A model generated the notes under the pieces. That model saw nothing but the letters and a program-made list of their open reading frames with translations, did not search any database and had not been told where the DNA came from. The translations under genes were made by a program, and so were the position numbers. Shown one piece after another: positions 1 through 10,489 of a stretch of 64,000 bases of DNA; position 1 is the stretch's first letter; the number at the start of each line of letters is the position of its first letter. The stretch is from Kalaharituber pfeilii (taxonomy: Eukaryota; Ascomycota; Pezizomycetes; Pezizales; Pezizaceae), in NCBI GenBank assembly GCA_015179045.1, contig WHUZ01000004.1, positions 806,001 through 870,000 of the forward strand, given 5' to 3'.

Positions 1-2
1 GT

Positions 3-159
3 TACACGACCATATATGATGCCGACGGAAACTCTGCAACGTTCTGCTCCGTGCCCCCAAATCACAGCCGCAACCGCAGCAGAGCAAGGCTACCAAGGCA
101 ACCAGGATTAGGATCGGGATCAGGTTCGGGAATGGTATCGGGAAAAGGACCGCGTCAGT
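3..159 (+). CDS. C-terminal end of gag-like frame (partial)
   Basis: The frame starting at base 3 is open from the window edge to a TAG at 157-159. The peptide begins YTTIYDADGN and ends in a basic, Gly/Ser-rich tail. It is the only frame that could precede pol in a gag-pol element. No zinc knuckle or protease motif falls inside the window, so the gag assignment rests on position. The pol frame is open in parallel from base 20, so the two frames overlap by about 140 bases in a -1 relationship. Confidence 0.45.
140..146 (+). promoter_or_regulatory. Putative -1 ribosomal frameshift heptamer
   Basis: GGGAAAA lies in the zero frame as G GGA AAA, the X XXY YYZ arrangement of -1 slippery sites, four codons before the gag-like stop at 157. 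A slip here enters the open pol frame directly. That frame has no ATG until about base 275; its track-style start at 161 is GTG. The motif and frames are seen in the sequence; its function is inferred. Confidence 0.4.
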
Positions 160-160
160 A

Positions 161-3100
161 GTGGGCCCGGGAACAGCTGACGTCGCATTGATCCGGGGGA
201 TAGAAAGGCATAGGGATGACTGGGGGGAAATATACGGGTTAGCATTCGAGGGTAGCAAGGCAAGAGTGATATGCATGGAGAGGTTGGAGATGTTGGAAGG
301 GAGGGGGTTCGGAAGCGGTAGCAGGAGCGGTAGCAGGAGCGGTAGTAGGAGCGGTGGTAGGAGCGGAGGGGGAGGCGGGAGCGCGCTGACCTTATATAAG
401 CGGAAAAAGGATAAGGTTCGGCCGGTTAATAGACCGCATGAAGGGGGGTTAAAGCCGGGAGGTGAGGAGGATTGGAAGGACCGGCTGATCAGTAAAGAGA
501 AGAGACCGGGTACGAGCACGGAAGCTGTGCGCGAGGAGGAGTCGAAATATTCGCAATGGATCACGCCAAAATTCTCGTCAATACGCAGAGGGACACGGCT
601 TACTCCGGAACGGGTAGCGCGATTAAAGATAGGTGAGGGGCTGACCGCGGCGGAATTGGATGTCCTAATGGAAGTGCTATACAACCGTGAGGCCGCGTTC
701 GCATTCGATTTCACGGAAAAGGGTAGATTCATCGACGAGATCGAGCCGCCACATGTCATTCCGACCGTGCAGCATACTCCGTGGCAGGTACCAGGGTTCC
801 GGGTTCCCAAAGCTCTTGAGGCAGAGGTTGTGCGAATCGTGAAGCAAAAGCTCGATTGTGGTGCATTGGAGCGTAGTTTTGGCCCATATCGCAATCCATG
901 GTTTCTGGTCCCGAAGAAAAGTGGTCAGTACCGACTCATCAATGCGGCGCAACGCTTGAATGCAGTGACGATTAAGGACGCAAGTTTACCACCTTCCGCC
1001 GATGAGTTCAGCGAAGAGTTCGCAGGGTACCCGCTCATTTCACTCCTCGACCTGTTCTCTGGCTACGATCAGTGTACTCTCGCACCGGAATCCAGGGACA
1101 TGACGGCATTCATGACACCATTCGGCCTACTGCGCATGACCACGCTCCCACAGGGTTACACCAATGGCGTGCAATTATTCGATCGTGTTATTCGCAAGGC
1201 GCTAAAAGACCAGATCGCAGCCGGGAGGGGAAAACCTTTCATCGATGACGTCGTGGCTAGACCGCGTACCCGCAGTTGGTTTTTGGATCCAGAGAGTGGG
1301 AAGCCTATAGAGGTTGCGCCGGGGGTGCGGAAATTTGTTCTGGAAGCCATCATCTCGCTAGACCTCGTCCTGGCAGACATCGAGCGCGCAGGGGGCACAA
1401 TCTCAGGTGAAAAGAGCGAGTTCCTGAAATCAGTCGTCAAATTAGTAGCATACATGACAGGAGCAAATGGTCGCACACCTGAGGAGATGAAGGTGAGGAA
1501 AATCGTGAACTGGGCACCTTGTCAGAACACCACAGATGCAAAGGCTTTCATCGGGCTCTGCGTGTACTATAGAATCTGGGTCAAGGACTTCGCTGCCATT
1601 GCTGAACCAATCTTCCGCACGTTCAAAAAGGGAGGCTTCGTATGGGGGGTCGAACAGCAAGAGGCCATGGATAAGCTCAAAAAGGCACTGACATCCGCGC
1701 CCGCATTGAAGCCGATCGATTATGAAAGCTCGGGAAGGATCGTTCTGTCCGTGGATTCGTCACTCCTCGGCTGGGGTGCGATATTGCAGCAGGAAGAGGA
1801 GTGTTCCGAAGGCAAATGCAGCACTAAGCGACATCCCGCACGGTACGAGAGTGGACTCTGGACACCAGCAGAGAAGAAATACGACTCTGGAAAGCTCGAA
1901 TGCAGGGGGTTGTTGAAAGCGCTCAAGAGGTTTCGTTTTTACCTCTACGGCGTGAGGTTCCTCGTTGAAATTGATGCCAAAACGCTAGTACACCAGCTCA
2001 ATCAGCCAGCGTCGGATTTACCAGGCTCGGTGGTCAATAGGTGGCTCGCATGGATACGACTCTTCGCATTCGATATTAAGCATGTCGCGGGCAAAAAGCA
2101 CGGTGGACCGGACGCATTGTCAAGACGCGGAAGGGGGGTCGGCTCAGATTCAGAGGATAGCGATCCGGAGGACCTGGAAGACGCGATGGATGCGGACCTG
2201 TCAGCACTTGCATGGGAGGTAGGAGGGGTCAATAACGTGGAAGGGGTTAATGAAGGTATGCCTGAAGAGCTCCGCAAGGTTGCACGATACCTGGTTACCA
2301 TGGAAAGGCCTCCCGAGATGACAGACAAGCAATTCCATTCGTTCTGGAGATTCGCACTCCACTTCCTGGTAGCAGAGGGTAAGCTGTTCCGCCGTTCGCG
2401 AATTAACATGCCGCCGAAGAGGGTCGTCTGGGGGAACGAGAAGCTCGAGATAATCCGACAACTGCATGACGAAAGCGGGCACCGTGGCATCAAGGGCACC
2501 TATGACAAGATTGCACTGCGGTATTGGTGGAAGGGTCTTTATCGAGATGTCGAGCAGTACGTCAGGAGTTGCGAACCGTGCCAGAAGAGAGCGCCAGGAA
2601 GGGTTACCGAAGAGCTGCATCCCACATTGTATAGCGCACTATGGAGGAAGGTTGGTCTCGACGTGGTGCATATGCCAAAGGACGAGGGGTTCAGCTATTT
2701 CGTAGCTATGCGGGATGATTTCTCCGGATGGGTGGAAGCGAAGCCACTGCGCAAGGCGAACTCCAGGGCCATCGCAACATTTATTTATGAGTGGATATCT
2801 CGATTCGGCGTTCCCGGAAGGATAGTATGCGACAACGGGCCGGAAAACCAAGCTCTCACGCAGGAGTTAATGGCCAGGTATGGTATCCAGAACGTCAGGA
2901 TTGCCACATATCACCCGCAGTCGAATGGTCTCGTGGAACGTGGACACCAGCAGATCGTAGATGCGCTCGCAAAGCTCGGAGGGAATAAGGGAAACAAGTG
3001 GGTAAAGCGACTTCCGGCAGTTCTCTGGGCGGATCGTGTCACCACTCGCGCATCGACCGGATTTCCGCCATATAAGCTCGTGTTTGGCCAGGATTGTGTG

Positions 3101-3559
3101 CTCCCAGTGGAAATATCCGCCGCATCGTGGGCCATGGTGGAGTGGGAGAAGGTGCAATCGAGGGAACAATTGCTTGCAGCGAGGGCACGGCAGCTCGAGA
3201 GGCGAGAGGAGGATCTCAAAGCGGCAGCAGAGCACCTGAAGACAAGCCGGATGGACAATAAGCGATACTTCGATGCCAACCGCAGGAAGCGAGCCGGAGG
3301 GGAAGAGCTGCAAATAGGTGATATGGTCCTGGTATACAATAGCCAGCTTGACAAGCAGTGGTCCAGGAAGCTCGATAACCGGTGGATGGGGCCCTATATC
3401 ATCAGGGATATCAAGAGGGATAGGGGCACGTATTTGCTTGCAGAGCTCGATGGCACACCCATGGATAGCATCATTGCCGGTGACCGCATCAAGAGGTTCT
3501 TTCCGCGCCGGGGGGTAGACCGCGATGAGGACGATTCGGGGGAGGAGGAGGAGGAGTGA
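161..3559 (+). CDS. pol: Gypsy Pol polyprotein (RT-RNase H-integrase)
   Basis: Encodes the enzymes that copy the element's RNA into DNA and insert it. After a low-complexity Gly/Ser/Arg stretch (residues about 50-75), the reverse transcriptase spans roughly residues 205-420, with FIDD in place of the usual YxDD near residue 359. RNase H follows at about 540-660, with the D-E-D residues and the closing GPDALSRR motif. The integrase has an HHCC zinc finger (HDESGHRG ... CEPCQ, about 770-810) and a D,D-35-E core: LDVVH near 832, CDNGPEN near 890, GLVERGH near 926. The acidic tail ends in a run of Glu. Base 161 is GTG and the frame is open back to base 20, so the product is probably made by frameshifting from gag rather than from its own start. 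Confidence 0.9.
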   Translation: MGPGTADVALIRGIERHRDDWGEIYGLAFEGSKARVICMERLEMLEGRGFGSGSRSGSRSGSRSGGRSGGGGGSALTLYKRKKDKVRPVNRPHEGGLKPGGEEDWKDRLISKEKRPGTSTEAVREEESKYSQWITPKFSSIRRGTRLTPERVARLKIGEGLTAAELDVLMEVLYNREAAFAFDFTEKGRFIDEIEPPHVIPTVQHTPWQVPGFRVPKALEAEVVRIVKQKLDCGALERSFGPYRNPWFLVPKKSGQYRLINAAQRLNAVTIKDASLPPSADEFSEEFAGYPLISLLDLFSGYDQCTLAPESRDMTAFMTPFGLLRMTTLPQGYTNGVQLFDRVIRKALKDQIAAGRGKPFIDDVVARPRTRSWFLDPESGKPIEVAPGVRKFVLEAIISLDLVLADIERAGGTISGEKSEFLKSVVKLVAYMTGANGRTPEEMKVRKIVNWAPCQNTTDAKAFIGLCVYYRIWVKDFAAIAEPIFRTFKKGGFVWGVEQQEAMDKLKKALTSAPALKPIDYESSGRIVLSVDSSLLGWGAILQQEEECSEGKCSTKRHPARYESGLWTPAEKKYDSGKLECRGLLKALKRFRFYLYGVRFLVEIDAKTLVHQLNQPASDLPGSVVNRWLAWIRLFAFDIKHVAGKKHGGPDALSRRGRGVGSDSEDSDPEDLEDAMDADLSALAWEVGGVNNVEGVNEGMPEELRKVARYLVTMERPPEMTDKQFHSFWRFALHFLVAEGKLFRRSRINMPPKRVVWGNEKLEIIRQLHDESGHRGIKGTYDKIALRYWWKGLYRDVEQYVRSCEPCQKRAPGRVTEELHPTLYSALWRKVGLDVVHMPKDEGFSYFVAMRDDFSGWVEAKPLRKANSRAIATFIYEWISRFGVPGRIVCDNGPENQALTQELMARYGIQNVRIATYHPQSNGLVERGHQQIVDALAKLGGNKGNKWVKRLPAVLWADRVTTRASTGFPPYKLVFGQDCVLPVEISAASWAMVEWEKVQSREQLLAARARQLERREEDLKAAAEHLKTSRMDNKRYFDANRRKRAGGEELQIGDMVLVYNSQLDKQWSRKLDNRWMGPYIIRDIKRDRGTYLLAELDGTPMDSIIAGDRIKRFFPRRGVDRDEDDSGEEEEE

Positions 3560-4193
3560 GCAGAAGTTGAGAGAAGGGGGGCCGAGCATTGGAAGAGTGG
3601 TAGGTATAGAATTTCCTTTGATTTCTTCGCTTTCATCTGTTTGTTTGCTGCTTGACTTGCTTGGTTCATCTGTCTGTTTGTTTGATTTGTTCGCTTCGCT
3701 TGGTATGTCGCGAGGGGGCCGCTTTTTTTGGAAGGGGGGTCGGAATGGTGGTAAATGCGGTCAATTTCCTTGCAGTTCTTTGTGTGTCGTCATTGTTCCT
3801 TGGTTTATACGTTGAATGCGATCAGGGCGGGAGAGGGTAAACGGTTGGTTCTGCGGATTTTGTGGATTTCATCGACTTCGTCATGTTTTTGTGCTTTTCC
3901 TATGCTTCTATGGTTTTGTTAGCTCTTTGTTCCGGAGGTCATTGGGGGAAGGATTACAGGGATACAACGCTTCTGGCGTCAACCGGGGGTATACGCAGCG
4001 ATGTGGGGTGGTGCTCTATTTTTGCTGATTTCATTGATTTTTGCATGTCTTCTCATTATTCCGCACATTTTGCACGATTTGTCTTGTCTTGATGCTCTTT
4101 CCTGGTCGTTAAGGTGGAGGTTTGAGGGAGTGGTGCGGGGTGTTGCAGCATTGTGTGTCGCGATGGGGCCGCTCCTATGGGAAGGGGGTCGGA
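3560..4193 (+). other. Gypsy 3' untranslated region with duplicated polypurine block
   Basis: There is no coding signal. A block reading TGTCGCG, a GGGGCCGCT stretch and then a GGAAGGGGG(G)TCGGA purine run occurs twice, near 3,704-3,745 and 4,156-4,193. The second copy directly precedes the LTR start and is the expected plus-strand primer (polypurine tract). The first copy about 450 bp upstream could be a spare tract or the trace of an internal duplication. Confidence 0.5.
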
Positions 4194-4440
4194 TGTGGGG
4201 ACGCTGACATAATGAGGATGTGCGCATAAGAGAGGGAAGCTTGGCATGCGGTGGCACGTGATGGGATGTATGGGTTATATATTTGTATGGTTACGGAGCG
4301 TTAGCTAGAAATCATCAATCAATCAAGCAATCTTCTCTCGCACCCGCTCGCACTATCAGTTGTACGTTCGTTCCGCCAGCTCTCACTCTCCCGGTCTCTC
4401 ACAGGCGGTAGTGATCTATACTATCTGTCCTCTTACAACA
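4194..4440 (+). repeat. Probable 3' LTR of the gypsy element
   Basis: Begins TGTGGGG immediately after a polypurine tract and ends in ...TTACAACA, giving the usual TG...CA ends over 247 bp. It contains a TATA-like stretch (GGGTTATATATTTG near 4,270). The 5' LTR is outside the window, so the ends cannot be verified by comparison. Confidence 0.5.
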
Positions 4441-4675
4441 GTTGCGCATCAGGTATCATCATCGAACAATTGAGTCCAGTCTGTTGTATTACCTGGAAGG
4501 TCCATCATTTCTAAAATATTTCTTAGTATATATACTTGAATACAAAGTGTGATACATACTTGACAAAAGTCGTAGACGGCTGCTGTTTAAAATTCTAGAC
4601 ATATGGGAGATTCTACTCATTTAATACTCAAACAATATGGTAAATGCTAGCCTTAGCTGTGGGGTGATTCGTTTA

Positions 4676-4862
4676 ATTGGCCTGAACCGGCCTGAATGGC
4701 CTGGACCGGCCTGGTTGGCCTGGACTGGCCTGGTTGGCCTGGACTGGCCTGGTTGGCCTGGACTGGCCTGGTTGGCCTGATTCATGTGGATCAGGCCGGT
4801 CCAGGCCGGTCCAGGCCGGTCCAGGCCACTGAGAATACCGGCCTGGTCGGCCGGCCTGGCCT
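4676..4862. repeat. GC-rich fold-back minisatellite
   Basis: Short units of the type GGCCTGGTTGGCCTGGACT are repeated in tandem, then after a short AT-rich middle (GATTCATGTGGATC, near 4,778) the complementary unit AGGCCGGTCC is repeated. The two halves can pair, so the block is both a tandem repeat and an inverted repeat. No open frame of interest. Confidence 0.75.
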
Positions 4863-5470
4863 GTTGGATTCATTGCTGACAGTACAGTTCTACAATTGCG
4901 TTCTGACAGTACAGCAATGCAAATGTATCTCAAATGCATCCTGATATTGGAACGCTGGATATGTTTCTGGAAGTGGACAGCAAAGGTCTACATCCAAACA
5001 CCGCATTTTAGCTCTAGCTTTCGAGTATTAAGAGCAGTAATATAGTACCTAGGCATAGCAGTCAGAGGGCTGCGCACCCCTAGTGGTAACTCTGCATCAG
5101 AACCGCTAGTATCATCTGATGCACAGGACGCAAAAAAATTTTCATTTCTGATGTAGATGTTATAGCTACAGAGGTGTGTATATGGTGGGCCGAAAGAACT
5201 ATAGAAGCATATATGCTGTGGGTCGGAATAGCTATAGAGGTATATATGTTGCAGGCCAGAATGGCTTTGTCCATGCATACCCATTCATGCATTCCTCCGT
5301 TTCCGTTTATTCTATGCATCCATCCCTCTGTAACACCACGAGATGAGAATGATGCTATAACACACCTTGCTGCCATGCTACGCAAATGCTACTATATACG
5401 GTGTATCCTGCCATGCGAGAGGTTAGCCTTGCCACCACGTAATGAGCATGATACTACAACTCACCTTGCT
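4863..5470. other. No recognisable gene
   Basis: I see no convincing coding region, RNA gene or mobile element here; short frames are scattered and lack family motifs. Confidence 0.6.
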
Positions 5471-5574
5471 GCTATGCTGCGTGAATCCTGCTATGCTGCG
5501 TGAATCCTGCCATGCTGCGTGAATCCTGCCATGCTGCGTGAATCCTGCCATGCTGCGTGAATACTGCCATGCTG
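5471..5574. repeat. 19-bp tandem repeat (about 5 units)
   Basis: The unit GCTGCGTGAATCCTGCCAT is repeated about five times with only single-base differences. Looser versions of the CTGCCATGCT motif continue to about 5,720. Confidence 0.8.
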
Positions 5575-6017
5575 CCACAGCATGAGAATGCTGCCATACT
5601 ACGTGAATGCTGCCATATTTGAGAAGTTAAATTTACCACAAGCACGATAGGTATGATGCTAGGACTCACCTTGCTACCACGCTGCTATGGTACTCATGTG
5701 CTGCCATGCTGTTGAGCATCGGGCTGTTTACCTGCCATCCATGAGAAGTTAGCAATCAGTAGCGGCGCGTGAGCAAATGGACTCAGATACACTCATCTGC
5801 TAAACCCCTTTTTTGCTTTGGACAGTGATTTCTGTTATTCATTGCTGTTAGCCATGAAAAGAGATGAAAGGCTACCTGCTTATCTGTCATCCAGTCATTT
5901 CATTGTCAAGTAGTTTGCTGTTTTACAATACCTCTGTTGTAGCAGTAGGTGTTTTCATGAGCAAGAGACAGAAAGAGGGAGAAGATAATAGTGATACTAG
6001 AGGAGTCCCTCTGATTA

Positions 6018-6440
6018 GTGTTCGCATCGGTGTAAGCTGAGTCGGTGTAAGCCTTTAACAAAATTCCTCCGACCCTACTATAAACTCACTCAGGAACTGA
6101 GTAGTAGTTGTACATTATCACACCGACTCAGTCACGCCGCACATACAACCCGACCCGGCTCACTCGGCAGCCGAGTAGTAGTTGTACATTCTCACACTGA
6201 CTCAGTTACACCGTTCATACTTACCGACTCAACCCGACTCAAACTCGACTCACTCAGGCGGGATGTGAATGCTAAATGCATTTATTGGCATTGTACATCA
6301 AATATGTATGTGGGCCGCCTGTATGCTACAAAACTCGATACCGACTCGACTCACACTCGGTGCGAAAACTCCTCGGCCTATACCGGCTCACTGCCGAGTA
6401 GTAGTTGTACATTATCACACCGACTCAGTCACGCCGTACA
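6018..6440. mobile_element. MITE-like element with GAGTCGG subrepeats
   Basis: The ends are inverted copies of a sequence like TTCGCAYCGGTGTRAGTYGAGTCGG (left near 6,022, right near 6,340-6,365). The interior repeats a unit with CACCGACTCAGTCAC and GAGTAGTAGTTGTACATT motifs. A second member, in the opposite orientation, is at about 30,625-30,955. This copy seems to hold an extra unrelated stretch near 6,262-6,330. No coding capacity. Confidence 0.6.
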
Positions 6441-6448
6441 TACAACTC

Positions 6449-6716
6449 ATGGCACATGTCACCTGGCAGTCCTGGGAGGACCTAGAGGAGAAAGGATGGA
6501 AGCAAGAAGGCGTGGAAGGTGACCCGGTCGAGTACTGGTTTGCCTGCCTCGATCTGGGGTAGCCGGGGACCAGGGGACGGAGGGCACTGGGTGCTCAAGG
6601 GTGTATGTAGATTCCGTAGTTAGTTGTCTCAAACCTGGCCCGGGTATATGGGTCCCTGCCATAGGCTGGTAGCCTGTATGCGGGGTTACGTGAATAAAAA
6701 AAAAAAAAAAAAAAAA
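6449..6716 (+). mobile_element. LINE 3' end, tail family B, with end of ORF2
   Basis: An open stretch ending at a TAG (about 6,562) reads WQSWEDLEEKGWKQEG..EYWFACLDLG, the kind of short C-terminus expected of a LINE ORF2. A GC-rich 3' UTR follows, ending in a motif resembling CCCTGCCATGGCGAACAGC...GGGGTTACGTGAA and then about 22 A residues (6,694-6,715). The same 3' motif plus poly(A) occurs at 10.5, 14.0, 40.4 and 61.7 kb. The element is heavily 5'-truncated. Confidence 0.6.
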
Positions 6717-6719
6717 GAC

Positions 6720-7885
6720 CACACCCGACACTTTGCACTACAGTGGCTAACGTACTACTGCTGATGATAAATCAGTTACTGTGCGCAAGCACAGCCCCCT
6801 TAGAGCCAAACCGCCGCCAAGAACATACTTGTAAGTGCTGCTTGGTTGCGCCCACCAGCAAATGACTATCATCAGCACATTTAGTAAAGAGTAAAGTAGA
6901 TAAATGTCAATTGCTGCGCTTCTCGATTTCTACGGGTTAGCAAATTGAGACTTGTGATAATAACTTATATTAATATTATTATTGGCAGAAAAGCTCTGGG
7001 AAAAGTTATCAGATATGCTCCAGGTTATTTCTCTTGCTCTGAGCGGGGTTTCAGAGTGTCACCCTTACAGGCAGAGATATCCAGAATCCTCCGCCGTTTC
7101 AGGTGCTGTGCAATATTCCTGTTCCAGGAGGTGTGACAGGGATTGCGTTGACGCCAAGCGTCTGGATTTGGATTTGTTATATTGCCGTATAAGGTAGTCA
7201 ATGTTGGAATATCGTGCTATGGCATCTATGGCATGCGAGGTATGGCATGCGAGCCATGAATGGCCTCGATGGTATGTACGGAATGCCTACAACCTCATGC
7301 TATCAAGGAGATCAGAAATTATAAGTTGTGTGCAACTCGTCGAATAGATAATTAATCATAACTTAACGCTATATTGAATCAGTCAATATACCCCCTGCAA
7401 ATGCTCCTTTCGCGGCTGCAAGTATGTTCTTCAGCGAGTTTTATGTTCAAAATTAGTCATAAAAGCAATTCTAATAACTGTACTAATCAGGAGAATAGGA
7501 GTGATCATGAAGATAGAGATCGTACTATTGTAGTTACATAGGTAATTGAATAGATGGTGAGTGCCTTGCTGCTACATGGTTCTACGTAGCAACTCTTCCT
7601 ACTACTACTATATCACGCCAAATTCTCTCAGGAACATCCCCATAGTCGTTCCTTTTCGATCTCGACTTCCGCCACTGATAGACCATGCTCCATGACAGTT
7701 GATATCTCCCATCATTACGTCCACTTCCTTTAGCTCCTCTGGAACACTCAACTGACATTGACGGGCTGAGGGAGACTCCTGCTACGCATCTCAACTTTCC
7801 AAGACGATATTACATCTCCTCGCTACTCACCACTCAGATTGCTAGGCCCTTCCTGCAGAGGACATAGTAGAAGCTAACAAATACG
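6720..7885. other. No recognisable gene
   Basis: I see only short unsupported frames; nothing matches a family I know. Confidence 0.55.
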
Positions 7886-7900
7886 AAAACGGAAGTAACT

Positions 7901-7983
7901 GTTTACTCTTATCATGTAACTAAACCTCGCCATAGCCCATAGGGCGGCATGCGAGTAATGATATAAAAAAAAAAAAAAAAAAA
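7901..7983 (+). mobile_element. 5'-truncated LINE tail, family A
   Basis: About 83 bp ending in CATAGCCCATAGGGCGGCAT, GCGAGTAATGATAT and poly(A). It is flanked by a 15-bp direct repeat, AAAACGGAAGTAACT (7,886-7,900 and 7,984-7,998). Poly(A), truncation and a long variable target-site duplication are the signature of target-primed reverse transcription. Confidence 0.8.
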
Positions 7984-8479
7984 AAAACGGAAGTAACTAG
8001 TGGTAGAATACAGTACACGGGAATCTTCTGCTAAGAAGTGATCAAGACCTTACTAAAACATAGTTAGTAGCTCGTTTTATGTTTTGAATATTTATTGTAC
8101 GTTAGTAGTTCCCTGTGAAGCTTTTACAGATACAAACCTCGAACCTATGCTCTTACAGTCAAGCATCACCACCTCCGCCCTGTGTTCCTTCCCCTCCTCC
8201 TCTTCAGCTTTAGCCTTCTTGGCCATCTCTAGTTCCTGAACGATGCAATATCCGCAACGAGCAACTCCCTACCTCGCAACATTTTCTCAATACAACACCC
8301 CCGCCTCACTAGCATGAAGGACCTCTGCAATTGCAACATGCATCTGCAGTAGGTTTCATGCGGAAGACTGTAAAATGGAGAGTGATTCATGAGGCGGACT
8401 ATGCCATCCCGGATGAGCGATGCATTATTTGCTCGGTAGACCTTGATATGAATCATATGATACCCGTAAATTTTCAGCG

Positions 8480-8514
8480 TTCCCAACGGGCCGGCGGCCT
8501 GGCCGGTTGGGAAC
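8480..8514. repeat. Short perfect-arm hairpin
   Basis: GTTCCCAACGGGCCGG and CCGGTTGGGAAC face each other around a few bases, forming a GC-rich hairpin in otherwise AT-rich DNA. It may be a tiny MITE or a terminator-like structure; neither is shown. Confidence 0.45.
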
Positions 8515-8751
8515 ACTGCACGTAATTCTCAACCTTATAGCTACATTGTCAAAAGACCACAGGATTGAAAACAATACTAGGAAAGTGTACGTACCGTTGG
8601 TCGAGGGGACATGTATTATGGCATTCAAGGTTACAAGGGTCTCATAGGAGAAATTGATTCTGAGTCGTGCGCTTGGAAACATCTGTATATCGCATCTCAG
8701 CCGATTGCGGTATTTTATTACTGGTCTACAGTCAGTATCGAGCCAAATGAA

Positions 8752-9114
8752 TCACCATAATATTTGCGCCCAACATGAATGTATAGGCATTACCACTGTT
8801 TCAGAAAATTTCCCTGAGGAAAATGGGATAATTGGGCATGCTTCTGCGTCCTCTGTTTGTATTGCATCCCCCTCACTGTACGAGAGTTTCTCCGCTTCAT
8901 AATTCATTGGTATCGTAAAACCCAGCAATGATGCAACAATTTTCAGCTCTTGAAGGTACACCTTTTTGTACCAGGCCTGATCTCTGCGCAAGGCCGACTC
9001 GATAAGCTCACTGGCTATCTCTTCAAATTGCCCGATCCAAATTGGGGCGATTTGCGTTGAGCGTTGACGCCAAGGACAATGTAGTTGCTGGAATGCTGTG
9101 ACATGGGTGCTCAT
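8752..9114 (-). CDS. Hypothetical fragment, 120 residues
   Basis: A minus-strand frame of 120 codons with natural-looking composition (FEEIASELIESALRRDQAWY near the middle), more protein-like than the surrounding frames. No family is recognised, and no introns or partner exons are evident. It could be an exon of a decayed gene. Low certainty. Confidence 0.25.
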   Translation of the reverse strand: MSTHVTAFQQLHCPWRQRSTQIAPIWIGQFEEIASELIESALRRDQAWYKKVYLQELKIVASLLGFTIPMNYEAEKLSYSEGDAIQTEDAEACPIIPFSSGKFSETVVMPIHSCWAQILW

Positions 9115-9365
9115 ACGCCAGCATGGATGCGGACTTGATCCTCGGAATCAAAGCCAATGATATCCTCAGGTATTTTACAGATCCCATCTCTGGGCCAGCA
9201 AGTATTGGACAAAAGCTCACTATCCCTTTGGCTGTAAGTCGCAAGCGTCGGTTACACCGAGCTTACGATCTCGTCACAAGCAGTAACGCCGCTGGGAAGA
9301 GAAGCGGAAGTGCAGCGAGTGTTGGGAGAAGGCGCACCGCGAGCGATAGCCCACCTGCACTTGCG

Positions 9366-9450
9366 TTTTTTTAATTTTATTTTTTATTTCATTACTCGCA
9401 TGCCGCCCCGAGGGCTATGGCGAGGTTACTTAGGTAAAAGAGGAAATACT
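9366..9450 (-). mobile_element. 5'-truncated LINE tail, family A
   Basis: Reads on the minus strand as the family A 3' end (complement of CATTACTCGCATGCCGCCCC then GAGGGCTATGGCGAGGTTAC) with an imperfect A/T-rich tail at 9,366-9,389. I did not find a clear target-site duplication. Confidence 0.6.
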
Positions 9451-10475
9451 AGGTACATAGTATGGGAAATAATCTTATGGTCTTCCTGCCCATATAAACA
9501 TTTCTTGATAAGGTAGATTGGATTTAGCTTCTCGTGCCGGACGAGGAAGAAGGAGGAGCCTCCCGGGTATAAACCCAGAGCTGGAGACTCTACAGAGGAG
9601 AGGCCAAGCAACTCCGATTCTCAGTGGGAGCTTCAGGCGCGATGTGAACACTCCGCCAAGACATCTAGTGTTCACTCCGCCAACTGAACGCCTGGTCCGA
9701 AGCTTCTGTACCTTCGTAACCACTGGAGCAGTCTGGGACAGCTCGTAACCACTTTCCTATGATACCACTGAGTCCTACAGTAGCTCCCGTCCAGTACCCG
9801 TACAAGTACCAGCGGCTCATTCGGGGCTTGTAGGCGAATCCCAGCCAGTTCCTTTACTCGACTGCCCCCTCCGCTTGGCTATCCGGTCTTACCCCGGCTT
9901 TAGCTATAGTATTATCTTCTCCTAGACCAGCAGTCTTAGTAATAGTAAGGAATGCAAGCTCCAATTCCCACTGCCTCGCCTGCTCTCTCGTTTCCCTCTA
10001 TCCCTATCCCTTTATTCATCAGGCTTCAAAGACAAGTTGCTACATTATTTATACCACAGAGAGAGTTAGTGAGCATTTGGGACAAGGTGGGGATGCAAAT
10101 TAAATACGTGAGGGCTAGTTTGACTTAGCATTACTAATTTTACTGGTCAGTGCTAAAAAAAAATGAAGGCAAAGTCTGGAACGGAAGCTCCAATAAATTT
10201 AATCAGAGTTTTCCGTTCCAATTGGACCTGCTCTTTTTGACCCCACAGCCCTGCACTCCAATAACGTTTGGGTTAACAACAGCAAGGAGGCAATAGGACG
10301 CGTTGAACTGGGACATCTGTTGGACATAGCTCCATCTGTGAAGGCAAGTGGTATAGTTATAGAGGGCAAGTCAAAGAGGAATTTAAAGAAAGAAGGGAGA
10401 AAAGATCTACAAGATCCCCAGGTCATGGATACCCATGCCGTAGGCGTCGCGAATGCGACGAATGTGATACGGAAC
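9451..10475. other. No recognisable gene
   Basis: Includes a GC-richer stretch (about 9,530-9,760), but no frame with family motifs and no clear element ends. Confidence 0.5.
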
Positions 10476-10489
10476 AGCGGCAAACCCTT

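Larger units (their letters stand above)
1..4440 (+). mobile_element. Ty3/gypsy LTR retrotransposon, 3' part
   Basis: The window opens inside this element. In order it holds the end of a gag-like frame, a long pol frame (reverse transcriptase, RNase H, integrase), a 3' untranslated stretch with two polypurine-rich blocks, and a probable 3' LTR. The 5' LTR and most of gag lie upstream of base 1. Pol has no stop or frameshift over 3.4 kb and keeps its catalytic residues, so the element is either recently active or still competent. This contrasts with the degraded gypsy copies near 17-21 kb and 49-52 kb. The RT-RNaseH-IN order shows Ty3/gypsy rather than copia. I saw no chromodomain after the integrase. 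Confidence 0.9.

Noticed and set aside
4673..4944. Open frames of Gly/Leu/Trp or Pro/Gly repeats on both strands
   Set aside because: They come from the GGCCTGG minisatellite, which is open in several frames by composition.
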